Source: Drosophila pseudoobscura (lineage: Eukaryota; Arthropoda; Insecta; Diptera; Drosophilidae). Taken from it: a stretch of 64,000 nt of DNA. Position numbers and translations under genes: made by a program. Shown here in pieces: positions 11,161 to 22,800 of this stretch. Numbering within the stretch: position 1 is the first letter of the stretch; every line of letters begins with the position of its first letter. The notes beneath the pieces are model-generated. The model saw only the letters and a program-made list of their open reading frames with translations. It made no database searches and had not been told where the DNA came from. The stretch covers positions 28,706,001 through 28,770,000 of the forward strand of contig NC_046679.1 in NCBI RefSeq assembly GCF_009870125.1. The letters run 5' to 3'.

Positions 11161-14100
11161 AGACACTCGAGAGTTCTGGCCAAAATGAAAATATTATGCT
11201 ACATTTCATTAAAGGAGAGCCACGACAGACCTCATCCCGAGCTCCGTTGAATGCTTTACAGCCACTTAAAATAGATTAGCTTTCAACGTTTCGGGTTCTC
11301 GACAAAAAACGTGGGACCCAAAACAAGAAGGAAAGAAAGCAAAACTTTAGATACACTTTGAAAGGCTTGAGGCAGGAGATTTCAATCAAATTTTGTCTAC
11401 AAATGATTGATTTTTTGTAGGAATTTCTATAGAAAAAACAACTATTTAATTCTTGTACTCTGCAGGGGGTTCCCTTAAATATCTCTTAAATTAAGGAACT
11501 AATTTTCAATCACTTTCTGCCTTTCAAACATCCATAAAAACTCTCAATACCCTGCGAAAGTGTATACAAATAGACAGCGAAAGAACAGCAAATAATATAT
11601 GACAAGACCATAGCTCTTGTGGGTCCTTTGGGGGGGGGGGGGGGGAAGGACTCTCTGGCTCTTTAATGGAAAATCCATTGAAAAACATAAGCAACTGTCG
11701 AATGATTTAAGGCTTGAAATCACAAATAGTTAGGCGTGACAGGTCGCCAAAATGGCAACAGTTCAAAAACCCCCAAGACCCCACGCCGCCAGCTGACAAT
11801 TTGATAAATGAAATGACAAAACATTTCAACGCCCAGCCACACATTTCATCAGTGTCCAATCCCCAAGGAAATGCGGAAAATATCAATGGGATGCGGAAAT
11901 TACTGGTGGCAGGCCATCATAAAAGAGATAAGGAGAGAGAGAAATCCATCTTCAATCAGTGAAGAGGGGGGAGGACGTGTGAGTCCCAAAGCGATTAAGA
12001 GCTCGAAAGCGAAAGAAGAGGTCCTCTCAATTGGGATCTCGTTTCAGTTGATGGCCAATCCCAAAGCCGTAGCCCTGGCCTGGCCCATATTTCATTTCAT
12101 TCGTCTTCAGGCTGCCTTCTTTTAGAGGGACCCCTCCCCGCCCTGCCCCCAACAAAGGCCAAACTAAATATGCTCTTTCACTCCATGTGGCCCCATCAGG
12201 ACAATCTGTGTCCTGCTGTTACGTCTGCCCCTATTTATTGTGCCTCCACACACAGAAAAAAAGGGCAGAAAAATATTAGCCGCCTCTCAATCGTTCAACT
12301 AGGCAAAGACCCTCCAAAGACCTCCAAAGGGGGGACACAAAAAATGGTTTGTTTATGCAAATTTTCAATGGTTTTTGCTCTTCAAAAAAAAGATGAACGA
12401 GAGCGCCTTTTTCTTTTGCTTTTAAGCGAATTGCCTGTGAAACGGAGTTGGCAGTGGAGTTGACAGCCTATTTATGAGAGGCAGGGAGAACTATGAGATA
12501 GAGGCCAGTAATTGAAATGATTCCACGATTCAGTGGAGCTTCTTTCGAGTGGAAAATCCTTCAGGTTAGCAGCCAATGAAATATCTATACCGCCTGCCAT
12601 GGACACACGGAAACTCTGGCATCCCAAAAATATCATAAGTTATGCATTTTCATTGGGAAATTTTACTGGCATTTACCCTGGAATTTTCAGCTACATATTT
12701 GTTTAAAACGATAATCAAATGCAGAACGCCAGCCTCATTTATCACCTGTACGAGTACGAGTATGTGTGTGGGTATGTGTGTGTGTGCTAGCCAGTGTTGG
12801 GTAATTTTGTATATTTCCGGACTCTAGCGGCAAAGGCTTGAAGCCTCTTTGTTTGTGTACAGAATGGAATTCTGAATAGCCAGGCTCTTTTTTCCCCACT
12901 CCCACTCTGTATCGGTATCTGTCTGTGTGAGTATCCTGTCTGGCTGTCTTTGTATTTGTGTGTTTTTTCGCCGACCAGTTGACCATTAGAATGGCCGGCC
13001 ACAGGCAGGACAGGTCCTGTGCCATCATCAAAAGCGGATGCCCCTTAACATTTATAACTGCCCGCAATGACAGCATTCTGCAAAACCATTAAATGCAGCT
13101 GAATGTTGCCTCTTGACTGTACTTTTTCGGTGCCTTAAATAGATGGCAATATTTGCAAAAAGCCAACTCCACAATGACTTCTCTGCCACAGTAAATATTG
13201 TAATAACAAATACAGTTTTATGATTTTGATGAATGATGAGAGATGAAAATATTGTGGTCGACAGTCAAGTAGGGGTTTTATGGTTTTGCTAAAGTTTTTC
13301 CACAGATAAAGGCACATTTATGAAGTAGTTCTACAACTATCATAAAAAAGTGCATGCTGTAATAATTTTTGAGATTTTTGATAGCTGAAAGTCTCGGTTT
13401 TAATGGTGGAATACCATAAGAGCTATAAATATTTCAGAGAGTGTGGAATGGGTTTAGTGATAGAGTTCTTTAGGTATATACAGCTTTATTTTTGAATTTA
13501 CTGGTAAATCACACTAAAAGGCTAAAATATAGTTTTAAAAGAGACTTGTGAAAGGTCTGTCTCCCCTACCCTACGGAGATCTATTAGGTATTTTTCGTCT
13601 TCCTACCATTATCCACCATTGTAAACGGTATTTGAGTATTTTTATATAAGAAATATCCCATATAAAATATAAACATAATCAAGTAAGCTTTATTTGAGCC
13701 AAATACTAAAAATTCCGCTCATCCGAAAGTGCTGATTGGTGCTATAGATGCTCAAATTCAAACATGAGTCAATTGGTTTGTGTTGCACTTCGGGAAAAGA
13801 GCCACAACTTAAAAGATCCAGGATCCAGATAGAAACCTGAAGTCCTGAAGTCCTTTCGCACATGCAAATCATGCTTCCAAATGCCATCGTTTGGAGGCAA
13901 ATGGTTTGCCGGATCAGCCAGCTTAAAATATATTAAATTAGTAGGAAATATAATCTATAGATGAAAGTATTGTCCACTGCCGGATTAAATGATTAAAATT
14001 TCAGTGGGTTTAATTGGTTCCTCGTCGAATGCCCATAACTTTCTAGTACTGAAAGTTGGCACAAATACGCAATACAGAGTAAATATTGGCATTAAACTTT

Positions 14101-14257
14101 GAGCACTCGGCTCTTAGCTGTTACATATACGATATACATATATCTACACAGATCCTTGACTAATTGCCCCAGACGCAGCGAAACGATTCGATTTGCCTGA
14201 AAACTTTCAAGTCTTGGGCGAAAGTTTTGCCTGGCAGACACATTCACACACTCCCCC
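7641..14257. other. Gene-free stretch with low-complexity tracts
   Basis: No exon is supported. Noticeable tracts are a GCCGGA/GCCAGA run at about 8405-8434, a (GT)n run near 9938-9964, a minisatellite at about 10658-10765, (TATACA)n near 10890-10925, GAGCCA repeats near 11018-11040, a (CA)n run at about 11129-11160, a run of about 16 G near 11630-11645, and a (GT)n run near 12760-12788. The 149-codon minus-strand open frame at 7672-8121 shows no fly-like codon bias and no domain, and I do not call it. Confidence 0.5.
10658..10765. repeat. Minisatellite of CCAGGACCATTC-type units
   Basis: Three imperfect units of about 35-40 bp, each containing cctcccag, accaggacca and ttccc/ttcacc, follow one another. 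Copies differ by small indels. Confidence 0.7.
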
Positions 14258-14680
14258 ATGCCGGGTCTGCAAATAACTTTAAGGCTGTGGCAGCCACTGT
14301 TGCTGCTCCTTCTGCTGGGATGTGCCGCCTATGCTGCCCCTCAGATCCAGTTCATATCCAGGACTCGTGCGGCAGCCTGCGGGGAGAACGAGGAGATCTC
14401 CTGCCTGCCCTGCCAGCAGCCCAGCTGCACAGTGCCCAACTATGATACGGACTGCTCCAAGGACGTTATCTGCCAGCTGGGATGCGGCTGCAAGTCTGGA
14501 TATGTGCGGCACGATCACACAGATCGCTGTGTGTCCATCTACGAATGCAAGAACTTTAAGTGGATCTCACAAGACCCCATCAGGGCAAGGCGACTCGTGG
14601 CTCTGAAGCGTAAACTTCGTGTCGGCAGCTGGGGACGGGGCCGACCCCTCCGCCAGTTTCCTGAATATAGAAAACTGTGA
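14258..14680 (+). CDS. Secreted TIL-domain (trypsin-inhibitor-like) protein
   Basis: Single-exon frame of 140 residues. It opens with a signal peptide (a leucine run LLLLLLLGCAAYA, cleavage expected near residue 26). Residues about 40 to 96 contain ten cysteines spaced as in TIL domains: ACGEN, EISC, LPC, PSC, DTDC, VIC, QLGC-GC, DRC and YEC. TIL proteins are usually serine protease inhibitors stabilised by five disulfides and act outside the cell in haemolymph, cuticle or reproductive fluids. The C-terminal tail after residue 100 is basic (many R/K) and not part of the domain. The ATG at 14258 is the first in frame. No AATAAA is seen before the next small gene, which starts 71 bases after this stop. 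Confidence 0.85.
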   Translation: MPGLQITLRLWQPLLLLLLLGCAAYAAPQIQFISRTRAAACGENEEISCLPCQQPSCTVPNYDTDCSKDVICQLGCGCKSGYVRHDHTDRCVSIYECKNFKWISQDPIRARRLVALKRKLRVGSWGRGRPLRQFPEYRKL

Positions 14681-14751
14681 AATTGTAGTTTTATTTGTAA
14701 TTTGCTTGGCATTTCGATATGGTATAACCAGTTGCCAGCGAAGCGTTCACC

Positions 14752-14975
14752 ATGTCAGCCGTCTTTCAGTTTTCACTCTTTTCGATTCTCTTGATTTCGA
14801 TTTCTATTTGGAGCTCGTTGATCGCCAGCCTCTGGGCGGAGGAAATCGATTATGCAGAGCTAAAGGAGAAAACCCGTAAGTGCAGCGCCTATATGGAACT
14901 TTAATTGTATCATTTTATGTGGTCTTCCCTGTAGTTTGCATTGACGATGGCATGGGCCACATGATGTGCTACTAG
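14752..14975 (+). CDS. Small secreted peptide, 54 aa, two exons
   Basis: Exon 1 is 14752-14875 and exon 2 is 14935-14975, with a GTAAGT donor and a CTGTAG acceptor; the joined frame is 165 nt with stop. The N-terminal 30 residues are hydrophobic (FSLFSILLISISIWSSLIA), consistent with a signal peptide. The mature peptide of about 24 residues has two cysteines, in LCIDDG and MMCY, the latter at the very C-terminus, so a single disulfide loop is likely. AATAAA lies at 15016-15021. A TATAA at 14723 is too close to the ATG to be its TATA box, so the transcript may start upstream, possibly within or together with the TIL gene. Function unknown; it resembles short fly male-reproductive peptides. Confidence 0.65.
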
Positions 14976-17686
14976 GCTTCGGAATTAATTGAAAATTTGT
15001 ATGTCCTAAATAAGCAATAAACGGAATTGGGGTACTGCTTTCAAAATCTCTGGGCTCTTCCATTTTATGACGCCACACGAAATTGTATCTTGGGAATTCT
15101 TTTTTTGGCAAACGAAAGTTTTATTGTTGATTTTCGCTGTACTCGAAATTTACGACGTCCCGACCCCAATCTTGGGAGAGAACCTTCTTCGTGCTTCTGT
15201 GGATGGAGTTCATAAAGCATACAATCTCAAATCTGTGCACACAGACCACATAAATATTAATTTAGTCGCTGTTACTTGCGGGTGTTTTACTTTCGGTTTA
15301 TTCCCGTAACATTTGTCATTTTGTTTGCCTGCACTTTGGTTTTATGAATGGAAATTACGGCTCCCTGCTTTCAGGTTTTTTTTTATTGGCAGGTTTTGTT
15401 TACGTTTCACTTAAATGAGTTTTTTGTGGTTCCTTTTTTTTATGGATTGTCAGATTTAGGGATGGGCATAAACAGTTTGCAGGGTGACTAAATGGAGCTC
15501 TATTCTACCCCAAAGAACACCCTCTCTCCCCAGAGCAGACAATTGTTTTAAGCTTAATCCAACAGTCAATGAAATTCACATACACATCCGTTTATTCCAC
15601 TAAATTAGTTAATTTCCCATTAAAATTTATATTCACTTCTCCCACTGGAACCCCCTTTATGTTATGTTTAATTCAGTGAATATTTGTGCAGCTTCATCAA
15701 TTATTTGCATATTTTATGAATTTCCATCAAATGCGATACCCGTCTGTCCCCGCCCGCCCCAAAAAGTATGCAGCACATTTTTGCATTTCCGCTTTAGCAA
15801 AATCAAATTTTAATACTTCCGGCGCGCCGGAGGCTTTCCCCTGCGCCCATGTGCGCATAAATATCTAACGAATTTAGCACAAAATAATGATTATTATTAT
15901 TATATTATTACAGCACAATGGCCACACGCTGACCAGCGGCAGCGGCGGCATGAAAAGCAATTAAATTGCCGGCAAAGTGCTCTCTTACACATACACTCTT
16001 ACAAATTGTTGTTATATATATTTTTTTATTGTTGCCATCTGCTCGCCATTTGGGAGCTTCATTTTAGTTGCAGTGCCGCCGCTGAAGCAACGAAAATAAA
16101 ATTAAATTACCCATTAGTGGGTGGATTTTCGTCTCATAATTTTTTGTTCTTTTTTTTTTTGCCACACACCAAATTGTATTTAATGCGTGTGTTTACGTGC
16201 ACCATATAAATTTATTATGTTTTAATTTATTGTCGCTCTCCCTCTGTCCCTCCCTCCGTTTGTCTCTTTTGTGGAAAAGTACTGTACTTTTTAAAGCCCC
16301 ATTTAGAGCACTTAAAGTGCCACCTAACTGACTTACGAACAGAACACTAAACAACTTGACAATAATATATATCAGAAACAAAAAAATCGAACTTGCCCCC
16401 GGGTGCCACTAAGGGGATTAAGGTAAAGAGCTTCGGGACAGGACGGGACAGGATACGGCTGTGCCAGCGAGATTTTTCTTACACTTTTTTTTTGTCTGCT
16501 GATAATCGAATTGGTTCGCTGTTGTGGCTTCTCTCTGGCCGCCTGGACACAATAAATTCAAAACTTTTGCACTCCCTTCGGTCTGGTGCAGCTCTTTGGG
16601 GCCTTACACTGAGAGAAAAGGATGAAGAATAAGCCAGGCCAAGGACTTCCTTTGCTTTAATTTCCGGTGTAATGTCTTTAATGTAATTTTAAAGCCTTGT
16701 TTTAGATCTAATTTATTTTCAAGTTGGCAAAAATCTCAAAAACTCAGTGTAACATTTTTTCTGGCCATTTAAATGGCAAACTTTTATGGAAACAAGCTTA
16801 CACGCATTTCTGCACACCCCACACACAGGGACGGGCACACGCACAAGTTGTCGGTCCGAAAAGACTTCAAGATAAGAGTGGGGAGGGTTGGGGTGTGGTG
16901 GGGGTTTTCATGGCAACCCCCCTGGTGTCCTTAATTTCTTATGGCCAACAACCATTCCGCCCGCCTGCCAATTGTTTAATGAGCTGAGTTTCTGCCTGAG
17001 TTTTCTGTTCTGTCCTGTTCTGTTCTGTTTCGGTTCTCCTGCTCCTTCCTGCTCCTCTCGTTGCGTGTTTTGCTCATTTGGTCTTCGGCTAAGCAGCGGA
17101 AATTGTCAGATAAGAGAAAATTCTCACAAAAAGTTGCTCATTTTAATCGAGAAACTTTTTGTCTAGTTTGATTGCTCAGAGAACAGAAACTATATGTATC
17201 CGAGAGAGCCGCCTTGCTGACTTGCGGACAGCTGAGGTCTTGTTTTATCTTTTCATTGACGCTCGGTTGTCAGGAAAATTCATAAATAATGATAACACCA
17301 TCCACAGGAAAATGTTGCTGTGCCCCATGGCCCCTGACCCTGGCCTGGCCTGGCCTGGCCCGGGGAAACTTATTCTAATTAGAAAGTTATGCGTGGCAGC
17401 AGCACAAGTTTTGTGTATTGGCAATTTTTGAATATTTCTGCGGGGGCCGCCGTCCCATCACAAAATAAACACAGCTGCTGGTAATGCCAGAAACTTATAA
17501 GACAGGCAGGGCAGATGTTGGAGGATTTTCTAGCGGTTTGGAAATGTTAACAAAAGATGACAGAACTATCCTCAAATGTTTTCCCAATAACCTATCCTTT
17601 CATAACCCATCCCTTAACTCAACTTCTTCAGCAGCGTATGTTTCAATCACTTTATTGAAAAGACGTGGGTTGTTGGGTTCAACATA
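14976..17686. other. Gene-free stretch
   Basis: No exon is supported. The sequence is AT-rich with homopolymer T runs and a short (ATT)n block near 15889-15912. A CCTGG repeat lies at about 17339-17365. Confidence 0.5.
15016..15021 (+). terminator. Poly(A) signal after the 54-aa peptide gene
   Basis: AATAAA located 41 bases after the stop at 14975. It is the first such signal after the TIL gene as well. Confidence 0.55.
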
Positions 17687-18320
17687 CGAGGGTGGTCTGA
17701 TAAGTACTTGGTGCCAGTATCGCCAAATAGATTTACTATCATTTAGTTCATTCTTTTGGACGGCTACTGGTGAAATTTCAGCCGAATCGGAGTCGTAGGA
17801 GCCATCTGAAAAATACGTTTTCCCGAGGTCTGCAAAGTAGGCCTCCGCGGCGGCGACGACCTCCTCATTCGACTCAAATTTCTGTCCGGCGAGTGGCATT
17901 TTTCAGTAAAAATAAATACAAATAAATATTTTAAAATATTAGAAATAAAAATTAGTCAATCTGGAGTATATAGTGGATGTGGCACCGGTGCCAAAGGGTG
18001 TCAAAGTGGAAAAAAGAAGTGGCCCTTTTTTCTTCGCCAAATGAGACGTTTTTTTCTGCAACTCAGCGTCGAATCGGTCCAATAGTTCGGTACAGTAGAG
18101 CCATCGTGTGATCGTTTTGCCCGTCTCCAAGTAGTCGATGTAGATCACACCTTGTCCGACCGACAAGACAGTCTTTGCCTTCTTCGGAGCACGTTCGCCG
18201 GGGAAAGTCCACTATTTCGACTGTTCCTTAGTTTCTGGTCACAAAACTACGCAGAAACTCCTCCTGATTGCGCTTAAACATCATCAAACACTGCTCTGAA
18301 GTGGTCTCACGGTTGAATTT
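17687..18320 (-). mobile_element. Decayed mariner-family DNA transposon remnant
   Basis: At 17687 the plus strand starts a mariner-type terminal repeat (cgagggtggtctgataagt), preceded by the TA dinucleotide expected at the insertion site. Reading the minus strand, 18320 to 17800 encodes broken mariner transposase pieces in order: a stretch with EEFLRSFVT, then VGQGVIYIDYLETGKTIT and LLDRFDAELQKK, then, after a deletion, GQKFESNEEVVAAAEAYFADL and KTYFSDG. The N-terminal half of the transposase and the second terminal repeat are not found. Frame breaks and a missing middle containing the usual catalytic motif show that it is dead. Full mariners are about 1.3 kb, so about half is lost. Confidence 0.85.
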
Positions 18321-19831
18321 CTTGTCCTTATATGGGTTATTGCGATGGTTTATAGCATATCGAACGATTGCGAAAGATGTGAGGACTTGAAAGCGATAGA
18401 GTCATTAGCGATAGAGCACAAAATCGATTCAAGACTGTTTTGGATTGAAGGTCTATTCGAAGGCGGTAGACGGGGTGCAAGAAGTGATTGCTAGATCAAG
18501 ACTGAAATCAAGGGCAGGCATTGCCCGTGCGAGGCTTCGACAAGAGCGCGACAGATCCAGAGACCGAGAGCGAAAGCGGGGGCGAGAGTAGAGCGAGAGC
18601 GAGAGTGGTGCGTGAGCGAGAGCGGGAGCGAGTGCGAAGGAATAAAAGAAAGACGCGAGATGAAGACAAGAGAGAGCGGCTGCATGGGCGGCTGCCGTCG
18701 GCGAGAATATCAATATACATAAGTATATACATACATATGTACATATGTATGTATGCGGATGACAAAGTGGGCAACGCAAATAACAAACAATGTGAGATTT
18801 TACTCTACTGCTGCACCACTGGCTATAATCAAGGGATCAATTGTGAATGAGCTGCTTAACCCAGCAGAAATCTGGGGGACTAAAGGTTTTTAGGATAAGT
18901 CCCAATCACTAATTGGACCTCAAGCAGATAAACCATATATTCTAGTCAGACAAGTGGGAATATAACTATCCAGTTGGATTTCCCTCTAGACAATATGCGG
19001 ATGGTTTTTCAGTTTACCACAAACCAATTTCCCTGCTTTTAAATTGAGTGGCCAGCCGAACAGATGCCTGCCCTTTAATTGAGCTGCCAGCCGAAAAGTA
19101 TGCTACAAGATTAATCAACTTTCTTATGCAAGGAACTACCCCCCCCCCCCCCCCAACAGAAATCTCCATTACCTGCTCTGCTCTGCTCTGCCCAGGCATA
19201 TTTATGGCCAGTTAATATTGAAATTCTTCAACTTAATTGTTGTGAGTGCAGTGAAAGGGGGATAAAAGCTGGTTCTCGATATTAATAAGCGTTGAGTACG
19301 TGCGTGCCATAAATAAAAGTGCACATTCCGACGGGTAAATAGAGTGAGACACGGTGTAAAAAAAAACCAGAAGCAACCTGGCGAGAGATGAGATGAGATG
19401 GTGGGGGAAAATGGCGATAAATGGAGGAGTTTTCCAGTAGTTGGCGCTGCCGCCCACCTGTGTCGTGTGCAAAAATATGCATTTAATCCCGATGTGCATT
19501 TAATTAATGCTGAACGTAAATACTCTCCCGCAAAAAGGGGGAGAGGCTTGGCTTGGCCCTTTTTTGTGATGTAAATTTGCAGCCAATAAATTCAATTTAA
19601 GGCCCAACGGTGACAGCGAAAATGAAAAATTCAATTACATTCACACCACTCAGGGGATCATTACGATGCAATGCCCTTCAGATCACATATATACATATCT
19701 ACAGGAAGGGTATATCTGATGGATTGCAGCATGTATTCCATTGAAAGTACAGGGCATATCCATAGTCGACCAACCATTGCCTGGCATCCACTTTAATGTT
19801 TGCTCTTTGCTCTCTCTCTTTGTAACCGCAG
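18321..19831. other. Gene-free stretch with GA-rich tract and poly-C run
   Basis: At about 18530-18665 there is a dense series of GAGAGCG/GAGCGAG repeats that would offer many GAGA-factor type sites. A TACATA repeat lies at about 18725-18752 and a run of about 16 C at 19139-19154. No exon is supported, although the missing first exon of Hs6st must lie in or before this region. Confidence 0.5.
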
Positions 19832-22800
19832 GTATGCGCCCTATCCAAACGCGCCGTGATACTCCAGTCCTCGGATATCCTTGCCTATAATGAGCTCCCA
19901 CTCCATCAGGCCAATAGCATTACCAACAACAACAACAATGCCAACAGCAACAATTTGGGAGCGCTGGGCGGCATTACGGCCATGGCCTCGAGGGCATCTG
20001 CCTCCGCACCGCAGAACATCATCGCCAATGCCGGACTGAGCTACGAGGATGTGCTCAACGATGATTTCCAGTTCGATATGGATGGCCACGATGTGATGGT
20101 CTTTCTGCACATCCAGAAAACGGGCGGCACCTCCTTTGGCCGCCATTTGGTCAGGGATTTGGACCTAAAAGTGAGTCTGAGAGCCTCTAATCTGTGGCCC
20201 TCTTCCATTAACCCTATTTTCCCGTGTCCCGTAGCGACCCTGCGAGTGTCAGCGACAGAGAAAACGCTGCTATTGCTTCCGGCCGCATCGGAACGAGAAC
20301 TGGCTCTTCTCGCGCTACTCCACGGGCTGGAAGTGCGGCCTCCATGCCGACTGGACCGAGCTGACGAGCTGCGTGGACGTGGAGCTGGACAAGAACGAGG
20401 GCGAGACGGCCAAGCGTCGGTACTTTTACATATCGCTGCTTCGTGAGCCCATCTCCCGCTACATGTCCGAGTACCGCCATGTGCGGCGCGGCGCCACCTG
20501 GAAGGGATCGCGCCACTGGTGCCTGGGGCGACAGGCCTCCGCCGCTGAGCTGCCAGCCTGCTACAAGGGCAAGGACTGGCTGGACGTCGATCTTGATCAG
20601 TTTGCCGGCTGCGAGTCGAATCTGGCGGCCAATCGGCAGACCCGCATGCTCGCGGATCTCGCCCTGGTCGGCTGCTACAACAAGTCCTCGATGCCAGCCC
20701 ACGAACGGGATCGGGTGATGCTGGCCAGCGCCAAGCGCAATTTGGCTGCCATGGCCTATTTTGGACTGACTGAATATCAAAAGGTTGCCCCATCCCCCGC
20801 AGATCTCTGAGCCGAAGTTTAACGTTGAATGTACTCTCCCTTTCCAGATGTCCCAATATATATTTGAGGAGACCTTTAACCTGCGCTTTGCCATACCCTT
20901 TGAGCAGCACAACACTACCATTTCGGCGACAGCCGTATCCAATCTGCGAGCGGACCAGAAGCGTCGCATCGAGAAGCTCAACGGCCTGGACATAGAGCTG
21001 TATGTCTTTGCCAAGAATTTGCTGTTTCAACGGTGAGTGCCATAAATCAGAGGGGATCTTTCACAAGATAATTGGCTTATGTGCCGCTAGTATATCCTAT
21101 GTCCTTCTCCATCTGTAGTCTGTAGTCTGTAGTCTGCAGTCGTAGTTACAACACGTTTTTCTGGTCATGAAACCTGAACATCAGAACATCAGTCCGGTTC
21201 TTTCTGCGCATCGGGATGTCGGAACGTCTGGGCCGTAGGTCGATGACTCAGACTCCTTTTGTATCCCAAGAGGGTGCCAGGAGAACCCTTTGACATGGAC
21301 GGGGCCCAGGCCCTATGGTTCTTTGCCTTTGTGTTGACATCGGTTCAGCCAAAGGTTAGGGAAATTGAATGGATCCCATGGTGGTGCCATCATTAGATCG
21401 CATTACTTTTTAGCGGCATTGCCATGAACATCGGTTATGCACGAGCAGGCCTGGGAAAATGATCTTGCAGAAGGTAGCAACACCTTCTTCAATAAAGGGA
21501 AAATCATCATTAGGCCAGAACATCATTTATATTACTTCTGGGTCTTTTGTTCAAAGACCGTATTATTGTAAAAGTGTTTTAGGTTTCAGGAAGAAGTTCC
21601 AGAACTTTAATTCTGTTTTATTCCAAGTTTAAGCAAAGTCTATCAAAATCCCCTTAGGGATGGATCCTGACTTCCTCTCGTCTGTCTCCTGCACAGCTGT
21701 GTGTGTGTGTGTGTGTCCCACCCAGAATTCTATGCTTCCTTGATTTGGAACCCTAGAATTATCACCTTTCTGTTGCTGGAATATTCCATTGTTGGGCATT
21801 AAAGTAACAACCAGCAGAGCAGTTGGCAGTTGAGGGAAAAAGGGACGGGGACACGCCGCTTGCTTGCCGCAGGATCAGCAGGATGTCATAGATGGGATCG
21901 ATGCTCGATTAGCTAACTCCCTCGCGTGATCAAGGCAAATCAATTTGCCTCTGAAGCTCTCTGGCTCTCTGTCTGATGAATTTTCCACGCAATTCAATTC
22001 CATTCAATGCGCATGGGCGCACGACCCGCCCATTTCCCTCGTCACATTCACGCATTTTCCTTCCAATTATGCGGGCATCGGATTTCGTATCAAATGAACA
22101 AATTTATGCTGGCTGCCAGCTGTATGTAGTTCTGGCGTTGGAGCTAACGGCCATCAAGCCATAGACCAATCCTCGCTACTCCAGTATATATCCTGCAGGA
22201 TCAGACAGATGGGAAAGCGAGTGCGAGTGCGAGTGCGAGTGCCTCTTCTTGCCAGACAGCGGCGGCGCACACATTTCCTATATACACTCCTGCAGGAGTA
22301 AGGGAAAGCGGAACCCCTGAACTCTCGTATCTGCTGCCCCTTCCTCTGCCTTATATATATATTTACCCCCACCCGTACCCCCTGTGAACCCTCCTTGTCT
22401 TTGGACTACAATTGCAACATTTGCGCGCGCTAAAAGTAAAAAAAAAACTACCATATTCTATAGTTCACAAATGCGATGCCGACGTCTTGACAAACACATA
22501 GATAAGGACTGCGGCGCGGCGTCTAAGGATAAGGAATTGTGGCACGAACCACCACCAAAACAAGCAGAGCGTAATAAATCTTTGGCAGGAGCCACAACGA
22601 CTATGGAATACTCTTGAAAGTGCGCTGTGATATCAAGGGGAACAGGGAACTGTGCGATTTTGTATTTAGGGTGTAATATATCTAAAAATAATAGACATAA
22701 TACTAGGGACAAACTCCCGTAGGAGTAAACCCAAAACTAATTTATTATATAGAGAGTTGATCTAAAACGATCACTGTTCTTGAAGGGAATTCTTCAGGGG

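Noticed and set aside
20041-21030. Long minus-strand frames (329 and 266 codons) opposite Hs6st
   Set aside because: They are shadows of the sulfotransferase exons and run across its introns.
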